Notes: generated from the letters alone by a model not told the origin. DNA of 64,000 nt from Kingdonia uniflora (GCA_014058105.1 JACGCM010000669.1:558001-622000); one strand, 5' to 3'; positions 46,015 through 58,446 are shown, counted from the stretch's first letter. Made by a program: numbers and translations.

Positions 46015-47608
46015 CTTTGAGTTGTAGCTTAAATATCTAGTCTTCTATAATAGTTGCAGTTTTGGCTCCCAAATTCAGCTTTTTTGACACTCTTATCAAA
46101 CATAACCTGAAGCAATAATAAATCACTAATTAGTCATATTTAGAAATAAAATGAGGTCAAGAATCTTTAAATAAGTAAGGTAAGATAGACATTTTTACAT
46201 GCCCATAAAACACCCCTAAACTTAAAGTTTGCTAGTCCTCGAGCAAAGAAAAAGAATAAAAATATAACCTTTTAATGGTTAAGACGATTGCATTTAGCAT
46301 ATGCAACAAGCCGTTAAACCTATAGGTTTCCCCTATAATACGAGTTTTGTCTCGTAAGGGTTTCTAGTGATTATACCCCCAAAAATCAATAAGAGCATTC
46401 TAGTAGTTTAGATACTCATTAGGCTATTTTAGCTAACTTATCAATATCTGATAATGGCAAAAACATTAAGAAGGTAAACCCCCATAAAATTTAATTATTT
46501 TACATATATATAATTAGAGAAATTGGAGAACTATCCAGAACTAGAGATACTACCCAATAATTAAATAAGATTTTGCATATTTTTCTAATATCCTCAAGTG
46601 TTGTGAAAATAGTTATTGTATGTACAACATTATTTTGAGGCTCTTGAGTCAATATCTAGTCATTTCATATTTCTTGAATCAAATTCAACGATTAGTTTGA
46701 CAAGTGTCATTGTTAATTTGAATCCTATTATTTATTTTGGGGAATAACTATAAGCCTTTTTATTTTGGTACATATTTTCGTAGTTAAGCCTCCATGATAT
46801 GAGTCTTTGGTTAACAATCCTAACTAGTTGGCTTAGGTTGTCAGGGTTTGGTGCCCCTTCGTAACCTAGGCTCTGGATTCTTTCAATAGACTTTATTCCT
46901 TACTCCTTTCACGTAGTTTATGGCTATACTTGAGATTGGTGATAATTCTTCCTTTTTCAGTTCTAATCATACGAGAATGCCTTGCGTCGTGAATGTTTTT
47001 AGAGCTATTTTGGCTAATAGGTATTCTTATTATATTGCTTCAGGATTGAACTTATTCTTAGGCAGTTGTTTCCCTTGTAGTGGATCATTCCTACCTCAAA
47101 TACTAGATTTTCTTAGAATGGTTAAAATTTTAGCAAAAGTAATAAATGTAACACTATCGTGAAGTGTATTTTTTCGAGAAATATCATTCAGCGTAAAACT
47201 TCTTCTAATTAATGGGAAGTAGATCTAGATTAAGATAGTGCTCCAAAGTTTTCTAAACATGTATTTGGTGAAAATTCAATTTTTTTGATTTCTACGATCA
47301 AAATATTCAGAGCATGACAAAATACTTCTAAGCTTGTAGAACCTCGCTAAAGAGTCTCATAAATTACCATAATGACCTATCTTTTCTTTAAAAAGTGGGG
47401 AAAATGTGAACAATTTTTCCCCACCCCAAAACTAGAAAGAAACATTGTCCTCAATATTGTAGAACAAACCTTTAAGAAGGGGTAAATAATCGAAACGTAG
47501 TACCTGATATAACATGGGTTGCCTCCCAGATAGAGCTAAGTTTATTCTCTTCAAGACAAAATTAGGTACCCCTAAACAAATAGAAAGTTGGTGAAAAGGA
47601 TAATGATG
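46015..47608. other. 3' non-coding part of the Athila-like element and unassigned sequence
   Basis: Directly after the integrase end, the minus strand has GGGAGGCAACCCATG (about 47530-47516) and, at about 47450-47410, a G-rich run GGGGTGGGG followed by A-rich sequence. Features like these occur before the 3' LTR of Athila-type elements. I could not delimit an LTR. An 80-codon plus frame at 46920-47162 has no known motif. Confidence 0.5.
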
Positions 47609-50600
47609 TCATTCCTCATAGACTGGGTCAAAAAGCTTTAAGTCCTTATTGGTAAAGCTAAAATGCTCATAAGATGGCTTAAGCTGATAACCATTAACTT
47701 TATATATTCTGCGTGTGCTAGGTTCTTCAACCTTCACCGTACCTTGTGGATAAAATTTTTTAACAATAAGAGGGCGGTCCATCGAGATTGAAGTTAACCA
47801 GAAAACAAATACAACCGAGAAGAGTACAGCAAGACTTTTTTATATGGTTTAAAAGATTTGCGCAAAATGTTTTTGCCATGAAATGCTTTTATGCGCTCCC
47901 TGTAAGTGTTTGCTGATTGATATGCATTATTTCAAAGTTCTTCCCAACTCATTAAGTTAAACCTTGCTATGTAAAACGGGCTTACCAATATCAAAATTTA
48001 ATGCTTTTATTGCCCAATAGGCTCGGTGTTCTAATTCGACATGGAGGTGACACGCTTTTTCGAAGACTAATTTGTAGGGAGACATCCAAATAGGTATCCT
48101 AAAAGCAATACGATAAGCCAAAAGAGCATCAGTTAGTCGAGTTGACCAATCATTGTGGTTTGCATTTACCATCTTGCGGAGAATATTTTTGATTTCTCTA
48201 TTGGAAACCTCTACCTGCCCAATAGTCTACGGATGGTAAGATGTATCTATTTTATGCGTTACTCTATATTTTTTCATTAAGTTTGCAAACATTCTACAGT
48301 TGAAATGCGACCCTCCATCACTAATGATCGTCTTCGGCGTTTCAAAATGAGAAAAAATGTTCTCCTTAAGAAACATGACACAACAGAACTATCGTTGGTT
48401 TTGATAGGAATGGCCTATACCGACTTAGTTACATAGCTAACTACTAACAAGATGTTTGTGTACCCTAAAGATGGTGTAAATGTACACATGAATTTGATGC
48501 CCCAAACATCGAAGGGTTTAACCATCAAAATAGGGATTAGGGGTATCATATTTTTGTGAGACAAGGCTCCCATTCTCTAACATCTATCACAAGCCTTGCA
48601 AAATTTATGAGCATCACGAAATAAGGTTGACCAATAAAAACCATATTGTAAAATTTCTGCAAAGGTCTTTTTAGAACTGAAGTGGCCACCATAAGCGTGG
48701 GTGTGGCAGAATTCAATGATTTTGGTATAATCAAAATCTGGGACAGATCGGCGAATAATTTGATCAGAGCAATATTTGAATAAGTATGGATCGTCCCATT
48801 AGAAACATCAAATCTCACTAAGGAATTTTCTTTTACCGGGCTTGATCTAAAAGATTAGAAGTTGCCTTGTGGCAAGATAATTTACAATGTTCGCAAACCA
48901 TGGTGCGAAAGGCATTGAGCGAATAGACATGTGTTGTTCATCAAGAAATTACTTATGAATAGGTAACTACAGAACTGGGGAATCATTATCAAATCGAGAA
49001 AGGTGGTCAGCTCCAACATTCTCGACACCTTTTATGTCTCGAATCTTGATATCAAACTCTTGAAGTAACATTATCCACTGTATTAAATGGTACTTGGTGT
49101 CCTTCTTGGAGAAAAGGTTCTTAATAGCAGCGTGATCCATATAGACTATTACTTTCAAACCTAGGAGATATGAATGAAATTTCTTTAGGGCAAGGACTAT
49201 CGCAGAAAGCACTTTTTCCGTGGTTGCATAATTTAGTTGTATATCATTGAGAATTTTACAGGCATAATAGATGACACGCAGAAGATTATCAATATGTTAT
49301 ACCAAAATACCCCCAATAGAATAGTCAGATGCATCACACATTAACTCAAAAGGTTCATTGCAATTAGGATGTTGGATGATAGGTGAAGATATCAGACGTG
49401 TCCTAATATTTTTAAAAGAATCAAGACAATGACAATCGAATATGAAGGTGGTGTCCTTAGCAAGGAGATTTCTAAGGGGTCGATCGATTTTGCTAAATTC
49501 TGAAACAAAATGTTAACAAAATCTAACATGCCCCTAGAATAATCGAGCATCTTTGACATTTCGTGGGGGCGAGAGGCTAGAGATGACGTCTACCTTTGCT
49601 TTATCAACTTTGATTCCTTTTACAGAAATGGCATGTCCTATATGCCTATCTTCACCATGAAGTGACATTTTTCCTAGTTTAGTACAAGATGTTTCTGCGG
49701 ATACCTAGCTAGAATAAGAGATAAGTGGTAGTGATATTAATCAAACGAGTCACCAAATAACAAAAATTTATCCATGAAGACCTCTAGAAAACGTTCGGCC
49801 ATATTAGAGAATATGTTAACAAACATCTTTGAAATGTAGCAGGGGCGTTACATAAACCAAAGGGCATGCAATGATAGGCAAAAGTACCCAAAGGGCAAAT
49901 GAACGCAGTTTTCTCTTGATCCTCAAAGGGATGGGTATTTGATTATACCCAGAATACCCATCAAGAAAATAATAATAATCATGATCGGCAAGACGTTAAA
50001 TTATTTGGTCTATGAATGGCAAGGGAAAGTGGAATTTTTAAGTGACCGAATTGAGCTTTTTGTAGTATATACACACTTGCCACCCTATAGTCATGTGGGT
50101 GGGGATAAGATTATTATGATCATTCTTTATAACAGTAATTCACAACTTCTTAGGAACAACATGAATAAGGCTCATCTATGGGCTATTTGAAATAGGATAA
50201 ATAATTCTAGCTTTCAGCAATTTTAGAATTTCCTTTCTTACAACCTCGGCCACAGTCGGATTAAGCCTCCATTGCCCTTCTCAGAACATCTTGGTATTAT
50301 CCTCAAGCTTAATCTTATGCATGCATACAGAAGGACTAATACACATAATATCTGAGATACTCCATCCAAGAGCTTTTGTGCTTCCCTTTAATACACGTAT
50401 TTATTTTTCTTCATTCTCATACTCTAGGTCAGAATCTATGATGGCTGGAAGAGTCTCATTAGGACCTAGATAGACATATTTGAGATTTTTAGGGAGAGGT
50501 TTAAGCTTTAACTTGGCCACCAGTTCTTCCTCCGCTTTGAGAACTGGATCTTTGACTTTTAAATTTTCAACCACATCAGTGGTATCCAAAACGGGGATAG

Positions 50601-52487
50601 AATCAAATTGGGAAACCTCATTAATGAGGTCATCAACATCAAGATCTTCTCCAGCGTGTGTAAGGTAAGATTTTAATTGACTCCTAGGATTTGAACTGTG
50701 ACATGTACTATTTACAATATTACCAAGCATGTTGTACTCAACAGGGTCATCTTCAAACGGAGTATGAGTTGTATTAAAGATGCTCAAATCGATAGTCTTA
50801 TTCTCCTAAGTTAACTTCATAGCTCTACTACAATAGTTGATCAATGCATTAGTAGTGGCCAAGAAGGGTTGGCCAAAAATCAACAGTATCTCATCTTGAG
50901 AACATTCTACCATATTTATGTCAAGGACCACAAAGTCCACGGGATAAAAGAAGTCATCAACTTGGATGAGTACGTCCATCATCAGACCTCTAGGAACTCG
51001 AATAGACCTATCAGCTAGTTTTAATGTCTAATTTGTGGGTCTGAGTCCTTCTAGACCTAACTGCTCAAATACCGAGTAAGAAATTAGGTTAACACTGACG
51101 CCAAAATAAAGTAAGGCTTTCCTTATCCAACATGTTCCTATGTGGCAAGAAATAGTTAGCACTGCAAGATTTTTTATATTTTAAAGGTATTTTGTTCAAG
51201 ATTATGGAGCTAACTTGAGCGTCCAACTGAATATATTATCACTATCATGGACGTTGAAAGCTTTTTTGGGAGCATTCATTCGTCGCTTGAACGTGTATAA
51301 GTTCTTGACATGTTTTGCATAAGAAGGAATTTGTCACAATGCCTCGCTGAAAGGAATACTAATTTTAAGATTTTCTTAACCTCTTTATCAGAAATCTTCT
51401 TCCTATTCTTAGCAAGCATGTGGGAAAAAGTGCCTTAGGGCCTCTGGGCTGAATATTTTCAATTTTCTCTGTAGGCAAGACCTTTTCAGTCTCTTACCCT
51501 GTGACTGGTGTTTCTTCACTCATTGATTCTTCCTCATCTTCAACAAATTTTATAGTAGGATTAGGCATCCTAACTTTATTGTCTATAGTTTTGCCATTTC
51601 TAACTGTGATAATTGCATTCGCATGATCATGGTTGTTGGAGCACTCACTTTGATCCTTCGAGTTTGGTTGAGTTTGACTTGAAAATGTACCCTCGTCTCA
51701 AGTACTTAACCTAATTTCTAATTGAGCGATGGTCGTTTCTATCCTAGCCATGGATTGCTTATTCATTTGCATGAATTATTGCATGAGTTGGGTATTTGAT
51801 TATAATAAGGCTTTGATGTCATTCTCCGAAGATGGTTTCCTATTTTGAGGGGTAATATATAAAGCATTTTGCTGAGGGGACAGTTGGTGATTGGATTGGT
51901 AAGAGGAACCATATTGATTATGATTAGGTTGGTACGACCGTCCCCTTGCAGGACTCCCCTGATGATAAGATGTACCATACAAATTGCAGGAATTGTTTAA
52001 AAATGAGTTGTTCCTCCCTGAAGAACTCCCTTGATTAAAAGGTTGGCTATAGGGTAGCGTAAAATATTTTTGATGAAAAACATTTACGCGTTCCTTATTT
52101 GCTGCCCTAATTTCATGAATTAATGGGTAGTCTTGAACATAATGAATTAGGTTATCACACACCACACATGCCAACTTTTTGGCATAAAAAATGGAAACTC
52201 GAGCAGACATCTTGTCATTCGCTAATTCTAAAGATTCTAATTTTTGCATGATTTTTTGCCAATGTAGAGTCCAGCAGGGAGTTGGATCCAATTCCAAAGG
52301 GATTACCTCCCTTTTCTTGTATATCTTCTTCTCTCATGGTTCTCCAGGTTTGTAATTTTTCAGCCATCTCTTCTAAGAAGTCCAAGCCCTCTATATCATC
52401 CTTATTAGTGAACTTCTCTGAGCAAAAAGATTCTACAATTTTCTTGGTTTCAAGATCTAATCTATCAAAAAGATTTATATTTAAGAC
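47609..52487 (-). pseudogene. Athila-like Ty3/gypsy element: gag 3' part, PR region and pol
   Basis: On the minus strand, gag resumes at 52487 after the solo LTR insertion: DRLDLETKKIVESFCSEKF and LDFLEEMAEKLQTWRTMREE. A degenerate zinc knuckle CVVCDNLIHYVQDYP follows near 52170. A PR/linker frame is at 50787-50401. RT at about 50300-49450 has [18 protein letters not shown], where the family has FMDDF, so one catalytic Asp is Lys. RNase H is at 49212-48967 ([20 protein letters not shown]). Integrase runs from the zinc finger region (48818-48546) to [20 protein letters not shown] (about 48090) and a C-terminal KVNGYQLKPSYEHF, ending at a TGA at 47609. The wording of integrase and RNase H is typical of the Athila lineage. 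Multiple stops; inactive. Confidence 0.88.
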
Positions 52488-52492
52488 CCATG
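52488..52492. repeat. Target-site duplication CCATG, left copy
   Basis: CCATG precedes the solo LTR and is repeated exactly at 54969-54973. Confidence 0.92.
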
Positions 52493-54536
52493 TGTAACGC
52501 CCCAAAATCACTGTTTGGTAAGGTAAGCCAAATATCGTGATTCTGGCATGCCAGTAATCTCAGGAACGACCAAGCCATAAAGAATACAGGCTAGGTCACT
52601 CAATAGCAATAATCATCAGAGTTAAAAGAAACAATAAGCGGAAGCAATAGACATATATATACATCTTAAAATTGAAAACCGATACAATGTCCTGGATATA
52701 TACAACGACATTGTACAAAGTCTAAAATATCATACATGACTACTAAGACTAGGACTGATCTGCAACTGCTCGGCAGGCGCTAAGCTCAACTGGAGTCCTC
52801 AGCAAACCAGCTAATCAACCTCTGAAATGCTTATAATAGCGAGAGTGAGCAAAACCACGGCTCACTGAATCCCAACAAGACTAAACAATCTACTAATAGA
52901 GCTTTTGCCGAAAAGAGTGAGAGATGATTGATATGAATAATATAAAGTATAATATAACTATAGAGTGATTGTTTCTAATGCAGATTCAAAGAATCATACT
53001 ACCTCCAGCTAACATCATCTAAATACCCAAAATTTTCAAGAGAAGAAGAATAAAATGAAGGATTTGGAATAGAGTTATGAGGAAGTGAGAATATGCAGAA
53101 TGTAATGATGAAATGCTATGCTGATATGATAAAGTAGGATAGTCCCATACCTATCCCACCACAAGAATGATTGACGTTAAGAAATATCGGTTGACCGACC
53201 GCTAGCGTGATACATTAACAAAGACATCGCTTGGATACAATTGGTTCGATTTTGTCCGGCTCGACCAGGCCAAGGATATTCCACTTGATCAAAGTGTTCT
53301 GGGTTTTTCAACCCACGGAGCCAACGTCAGAACTCTATTTGAAATCAAGAGGTGTTTCAACCTCCCCGGACGAGTAGGGTTTCCGGAAAACTATCTCATA
53401 CCATCCCATACTCCATAGGGTGCTCAGGTATGATAGTATCCGTCCCAAACTCACCCACTCTATTTCAACCCGGTTTGGGAATCCTAATAACCCTCAGGGG
53501 TTAGCCGATCTGGAGCTGCGTATCCAATCTTATTAAGCAAAGGAGTAATGATAAGATTCACATAATCTACAGATGCAGCTAATCTACAAGATCAACAACC
53601 AACAACCATAAACCCAGCAAGCATACCTAGGATGACCACTTGTCTAAGAGCATGGTTAACGATCCTAAACAAAATGAACAGTGACACCGTCGCAAATCTA
53701 TACCTAGAAGAACCGCGACAAACGAGTCACACAAATCCTGATGAACCGTGACCAAATCCGTCACACATCAAACACATAAACCCTGACCAAAGCTCGGTCA
53801 CTAAGCAGAAATATTAGTCTCTAATAGACTTGACTGAATCAAGACAAACTACCCGAATCAAAAAGAATCCTAAAAATATCAAAAGTCCAGGACTGCACCC
53901 GTCCAAGCCAAGTACAACTAATAAGGTTAACAAATAGATAATCAACTACCCTGAACACTACTAAGGTAATTATAGTTAAAATACATGCACCTCTCTAACC
54001 AATTGTTTCTCTAAAATGACATCAAGTGAACTAGTAGAATAATTTAGCAAAGAAGGGAACTCGCCTGATATGGGGTAACGAAGAATCTGGCCAAGTAAAG
54101 TCAGGGCATCCAAACAACCCACAAGTTCAATGATCAACACCAATCCCAAAAGGTCCAACAAGCAAGCCAGAACAATTACTACCCTGCCTGTGACAATTAC
54201 GATCAAGAATTTAACAAAACATCCAAATTCACCAAACCCTAAAATCACCAATAGCAGCTAACACTGAAATTTAAGCATCCACAAGGGAGAGAAAAGAGAG
54301 AACTATTCACCGGAAGGAAGAACGGCCAATACTCGGCGAAGAGTGGAGATCAATCACGAACGAAGCCAGAATTCTTCCAAATATCAGAACCAGGAGTAAC
54401 CAGAGTTATAATCCAACCTCAAAACACATGATAGAGCAAGGGAAGGTGATCAATTTGAAGAAAATTAGGTTAGGGTTCAGTCGGTTGAAGGTCGGTTGGG
54501 AGAGAGAGTGAAAATGAAATTATGAGGAAGGTTTGG

Positions 54537-54544
54537 TATATAAA
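54537..54544 (-). promoter_or_regulatory. TATA box of the 2.48-kb solo LTR
   Basis: The minus strand reads CTTTATATACC, followed by AAACCTTCCTCATAATTTC and a CTCTCTCTCCC run. Thirteen bases upstream starts the palindrome cluster. This is a good candidate for the LTR core promoter. Confidence 0.65.
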
Positions 54545-54555
54545 GAAAACGATAG

Positions 54556-54739
54556 GTCGTTCGAACGACTAAAGAACTCGTTCGAACGACTCTATTGTTC
54601 AAGAAGAAAATTCCAGTAGAGTGATCAACTCGTTCGAATGACAGAGAAACTCGTTCGAACGACAGAGGACATTTAATGGACAAAACGTCCAGAAGACAAG
54701 TCTGATTCGTTCGAACAACTAAAGAACACGTTCGAGCGA
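54556..54739. repeat. Three ~75-bp repeats, each with two CGTTCGAACG palindromes 21 bp apart
   Basis: TCGTTCGAACGA or a 1-2 base variant begins at 54557, 54578, 54630, 54651, 54707 and 54728. Spacing inside each pair is exactly 21 bp; pairs repeat every 73-77 bp. The first copy is part of a perfect 14-bp palindrome, GTCGTTCGAACGAC. The cluster ends 12 bases before the TATA box on the minus strand, the place of U3 enhancers. Confidence 0.9.
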
Positions 54740-54968
54740 CAACTGGGAATACCTGACATTAAAGAGGAAAACCAAACACTGGTCTCCTGAAGCTACACAC
54801 CTCTTCCTCCTCTCATCCCAGATGGAAAACCACAACCCAGAAGCAACCCAGTAACAGGTAAAAGCTACAACGACTGATAACAAGAATTTCAAAGTGCTAA
54901 AAAATGCAAATGAAAGATATGAATGCGGATAAGAGATTAAGAATAAAATAATTTTACGGGACCTTACA

Positions 54969-54973
54969 CCATG
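54969..54973. repeat. Target-site duplication CCATG, right copy
   Basis: Exact partner of 52488-52492. Confidence 0.92.
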
Positions 54974-55775
54974 AGTTGATACCATGATGAGGACACTATA
55001 GGATCATACACTTATATCTATCAGGATAATCCTTTAAGCTTTCTCCATCAAGTTAGGTAATCCTAAATATGGCCCTACAGAGGGTTACAGTTTTCTCAAG
55101 AGAGAAAAACTTCTTGTAAAAGGCTTCAGTAAGAATATTAAAACTTGAGATGGATTTAGGCCATAAATCTTGAATCTAACTCTTAGCCTTTCCTAGTAAA
55201 GAAAATGAAAATAAAACAGGTTTTGTGGCCTCCATTTTATTGTCACTCCTATACCTTTGGAGGAACAGTAAATCATCAAAATCTTATACATGGGCATATG
55301 GGCTCTCGTCCTTCCCTCCTGATAATTTTGGCAATGAATTGATAAGCGCATTACTCAGTTCAAATTGTCCAGTAGTATGAGGTAAAATAATGCATGAAGC
55401 ACGATTTGCCATTTTAGGAAGCATATGATCCTTGAGTGGGACCCGTATGGGTTCTAGACCATTTGAATTGTTATTCTCATTTTCATGGACATCTCCCATC
55501 TCAAATAATTGGGATAGAAAACTAAACGGATTGATCGAAGAAATTGGACTCTGATCGAATCTCAATGGAGATACGCGAAACGTAAAGGTTTCTAACTCAC
55601 TCTCAACATGAAAAAGTTCCCTACGGGTCTGATTTGTACAATCTCTAGTGTCAATGGAGATTAGAATCTCCTGATGGGCTAACTCGCCTAACTCAATGTG
55701 GATCAGAATATCAATAAGGTCAAATTCTTGAAGCCTCTCAAGATGACACTTAAGCACTCGAAACCATTCTTTCAT
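54974..55775 (-). pseudogene. Athila-like gag, N-terminal part
   Basis: An ATG at 55499 begins MGDVHENENNNSNGLEPIRV, then KDHMLPKMANRASCIILPHT and FELSNALINSLPKLSG, like the start of Athila-type gag (the TGQFELSNALINSLPKL region). The frame is also open upstream to 55775. Downstream of 55284 it continues in broken frames (YRSDN-KMEATKPVLFSF, then PKSISSF) to the insertion point at 54973, and goes on beyond the solo LTR at 52487. The flank CCATG fits the insertion into this gene. Confidence 0.78.
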
Positions 55776-56800
55776 AAAATACTAGAAGTGCGCATAATGA
55801 TGATCAGGCAAGAATGAGGTATACAAAAATAAACAGAACAACCGTCAACAAAAGGTCGGGTACTTCCTCTGTCTAATAAATGACCGCACCTAGGAACTAG
55901 GGTATTCTGATTGTCGGACACTTTGAATGGAAATTCTATATCAATCAGGTATCGATTACGTGAGGTAATCCCATACTTGAACCTTTTTAGATGGGCCTTA
56001 GTTAAGGTCAAGTTGTGAACCCGACCTCAGGGTTCGGTTGCCCCTATTCCTGATAGTAGATCAGTTCGCATGTTAAGTTGTTTTTGATCGCTTTAGCAAT
56101 AACTCGTGTGCAGTTCTAGTCACCTAGAAGCACCTGTGCTAGAAGGTGGGGTAAGCCGCTTAGAATTAATTTTCCACACTAGTTATGCCAGGGAACGTAC
56201 TTCCTCCAAACAAATGTAGCCACTATCAGGGTCCTAATGAACGTATTATTGTACTACAGGTTTGAGCGTTATAAGCATTTTTTATTAACTATGTATTTTA
56301 TGGATTAATCATGGCTTCTTTTAAGCAATGTCCCATTCCAATAAATAATAAACTGGGTTATAACCATATGGGGTCCAAGTGTGTAATGCCACATATGAGT
56401 GATGAAATCCCACTTTTTGTTTTCCCTTTATCAAATGTTGGAGTTTAAAAGTGCACAAAAATCAGGCACATGAACAAAGATTGACCGCTTCGCAGGAGGG
56501 TGAAGTGGAAGAATATACCTGCGGGGAAACCTTTTTAGGGGCTCGTTACTTACCCTGGTAGTACTGGTTAGATAACACACCTGGGCTCTTTGGCTCAAAT
56601 AGGCGTTGTAGAGAGGTCATCCCCGGATGTGGGTTCCAACAATGCCCCTGCAGAAAAATTTCAACTTTATCCTCGCCTTTATTATAATACCCCTTCACTC
56701 AAGATTACAAGGATTATCCTCACTACAAGCAATTCAAAGAAAAGGAGAAAAATATAAAATAAAATAAAATAAGCACCGCAATAAGATCTAAAATACTAGA
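55776..56800. other. Leader of the Athila-like element and unassigned sequence
   Basis: No gene recognised. A 79-codon minus frame at 56011-55772 reaches an ATG but has no family features. I looked for the PBS and 5' LTR expected here and could not define them; a TCCCCGG at 56620-56626 is too short to count. Confidence 0.5.
56796..56800. repeat. Target-site duplication CTAGA, left copy
   Basis: Precedes the solo LTR and is repeated exactly at 57404-57408. Confidence 0.92.
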
Positions 56801-57403
56801 TGTAGGGACCTATCCCTCGATCTAACCTAATTTGAACTATTTCCAGTTCGAACAACCTCCATATCAGACTCACGCGCATTCTACATGTTTCACAAATAGT
56901 CAGCATTGACACCTACGCCATGAACTGATGAAGAATATGTGTTAAGCACAACAGAAAAACATGAACAAGTCAAAGATACTTGTCCCTCACAAGCTCAATA
57001 GTTACTCAGTCAAGCACCACTTACCAGATTATTCGGAGAACGTGCTTCAGCATGATAGAGAACTGTAGACAAGGTTTATATAAAGAAAAAGTTCTAGAAG
57101 AAACAAAAGACTAGAAAAATATACAAAAAATCACCAAGAAATCTAGATTTTCAAAACACCAAACTTCTTTTTTACAAGAAAGTATTTCTAGTTCGAGAGA
57201 TCACTTGTAATAAGATATCAGCCTCAAGCAATAAAAGTCATTGTTACTAAAACCCTCAACTCAAGGTCATGGTTTTTTACCTATTTAGAAGTTTTCCACG
57301 CTAAATCACCTGTGTCATTTCTTATCTTACATTAGTTTTGTCACAGGAACATTGGTTGAGCTGATTCCGAGCCATCTCAAGCTTACGGAATTAGGCCATT
57401 ACA
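56801..57403 (+). repeat. Solo LTR of the same family as the tandem array
   Basis: 603 bp, TGTAGGGACCTATCCCTCGA...GGAATTAGGCCATTACA. It is the reverse complement of the array LTRs (their plus strand ends GGTTCCTACA and begins TGTAATGGCC), so it lies in the opposite orientation. Both 5-bp flanks are CTAGA. A TATA-type box TTTATATAAAG is at about 57076-57086. It is the product of LTR-LTR recombination. Confidence 0.93.
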
Positions 57404-57408
57404 CTAGA
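57404..57408. repeat. Target-site duplication CTAGA, right copy
   Basis: Exact partner of 56796-56800. Confidence 0.92.
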
Positions 57409-57820
57409 CAATAGTGTTCATGTCTTGATGTTCTTCAATTGTTTGGTAAGATGATAGAGGCCGTTATGTCTTGAACCCAACATCAGCAAATAGTAGCTCG
57501 ATATCTCCAAATTCAGACATTTCTTAGCTTGATTTAATGATGAATCATCATCCAAATCTTGCACATGTAATGATATATTGTTTTAGTTTAGTGCAGATGG
57601 TAGCGGTGGCTATTAAATGTTCTTTTCTTCTTCTTTTTAATTTAGGCCCACATGCAATCTATCAAAAGATAAACAATATTATCTATACTACTAAAGGAAT
57701 AGCTATGCCATTAGAATAAATCTCGGTCGCTGATCGTCCTACCCTACACATGTTAAGAAAAATCTATACTTAAGTTTATAACACAGCCGTTAGATCATGA
57801 GTATTATTTAGTCTACTCTC

Positions 57821-58010
57821 GCAATTTTTTTAATCCTAAAATACCCCCATTTCGTATATACCAAATCCCATCCAAAATAGGCATCTCAGTCGTAATTAGA
57901 TAATGAAAGAAGGGGCATTTTTGGAAGTTCAGCCTAAAACATTTTGTATATACGAAATTAGGGGTAGTTTGGGAATTCTAAATACGAAATCAGGGTCATT
58001 TCTGTAAATC
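57821..58010 (+). repeat. Direct repeat flanking the gene-fragment cluster, left copy
   Basis: Starts GCAATTTTTTTAATCCTAAA and contains TATATACCAAATC, AAATAGGCATCTCA and a TTTTTGGAAGT word. Matches 60606-60800 in the same orientation. Nature unknown. Confidence 0.8.
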
Positions 58011-58224
58011 ATCTTCTAAACATATCGTCCCTCCCAAATGAACCAAACTCCTCTCTTCCAAACCCACCAACTTTACCTAAATTCCACAACTGTTTCACTC
58101 ATCTTCTCCTCAAAAATCCCCAAAACGAAATTAGCCAAAACCTAGAAATCTAAAATCCCCAATTACAAAGCACCAATTTTACTTCAATTCTCCTTCAATT
58201 CTGAAATTTGAACTTGATAACACA

Positions 58225-58446
58225 ATGGAGGGTTGGGTGATTGTTGAAACTGGAACCCCAAGTGAGGAGGAGAAGAAGAAGAGCAAGCACAAAGGTTTAC
58301 CTTTTTTTTGTTATTTGCTGTAATTTGAAGAGTGGGGTTTGACAAATATTGAGAATTTGATTGTTGATTTGCAGGGTTGTTGAGGTTTAGCTTTGTGGGT
58401 GTTGGAGCTTCGGTTGCAGTAATGATTGCTGCCATTGTTTGCAAAG
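58225..58446 (+). CDS. Two-exon start of an unknown small membrane protein (gene fragment?)
   Basis: Exon 1 (58225-58294) begins at an ATG and gives MEGWVIVETGTPSEEEKKKS and KHK. A GT donor at 58295 and a TTTGCAG acceptor at 58374 frame an 80-bp intron. Exon 2 (58375-58446) gives LLRFSFVGVGASVAVMIAAI and VCK, a hydrophobic segment, then a donor at 58447. No stop interrupts either exon. No continuation was found before the kinase fragment 150 bp downstream, so it is either the first part of an unknown gene or a captured fragment. Not recognised. Confidence 0.45.

Larger units (their letters stand above)
52493..54968 (-). repeat. Solo LTR, 2476 bp, probably Tekay/Del-type chromovirus
   Basis: It begins TGTAACGCCCC and ends GGGACCTTACA on the plus strand, with a perfect CCATG duplication on both sides and no internal coding region. 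On the minus strand it starts TGTAAGGTCCC and ends GGGGCGTTACA. Long LTRs with such ends are typical of the Tekay/Del group; the assignment is by look and length only. It cuts the gag of the Athila-like element; joining 54969 to 52487 restores the gag reading direction. Orientation is inferred from a TATA box on the minus strand (54537-54544) with a pyrimidine-rich leader after it. Short frames inside (for example 54683-54477) are not genes. Confidence 0.85.

Noticed and set aside
56596..56640. Primer-binding site and 5' LTR of the Athila-like element
   Set aside because: Only a short TCCCCGG match is present and no TG/CA-bounded repeat pair could be found.
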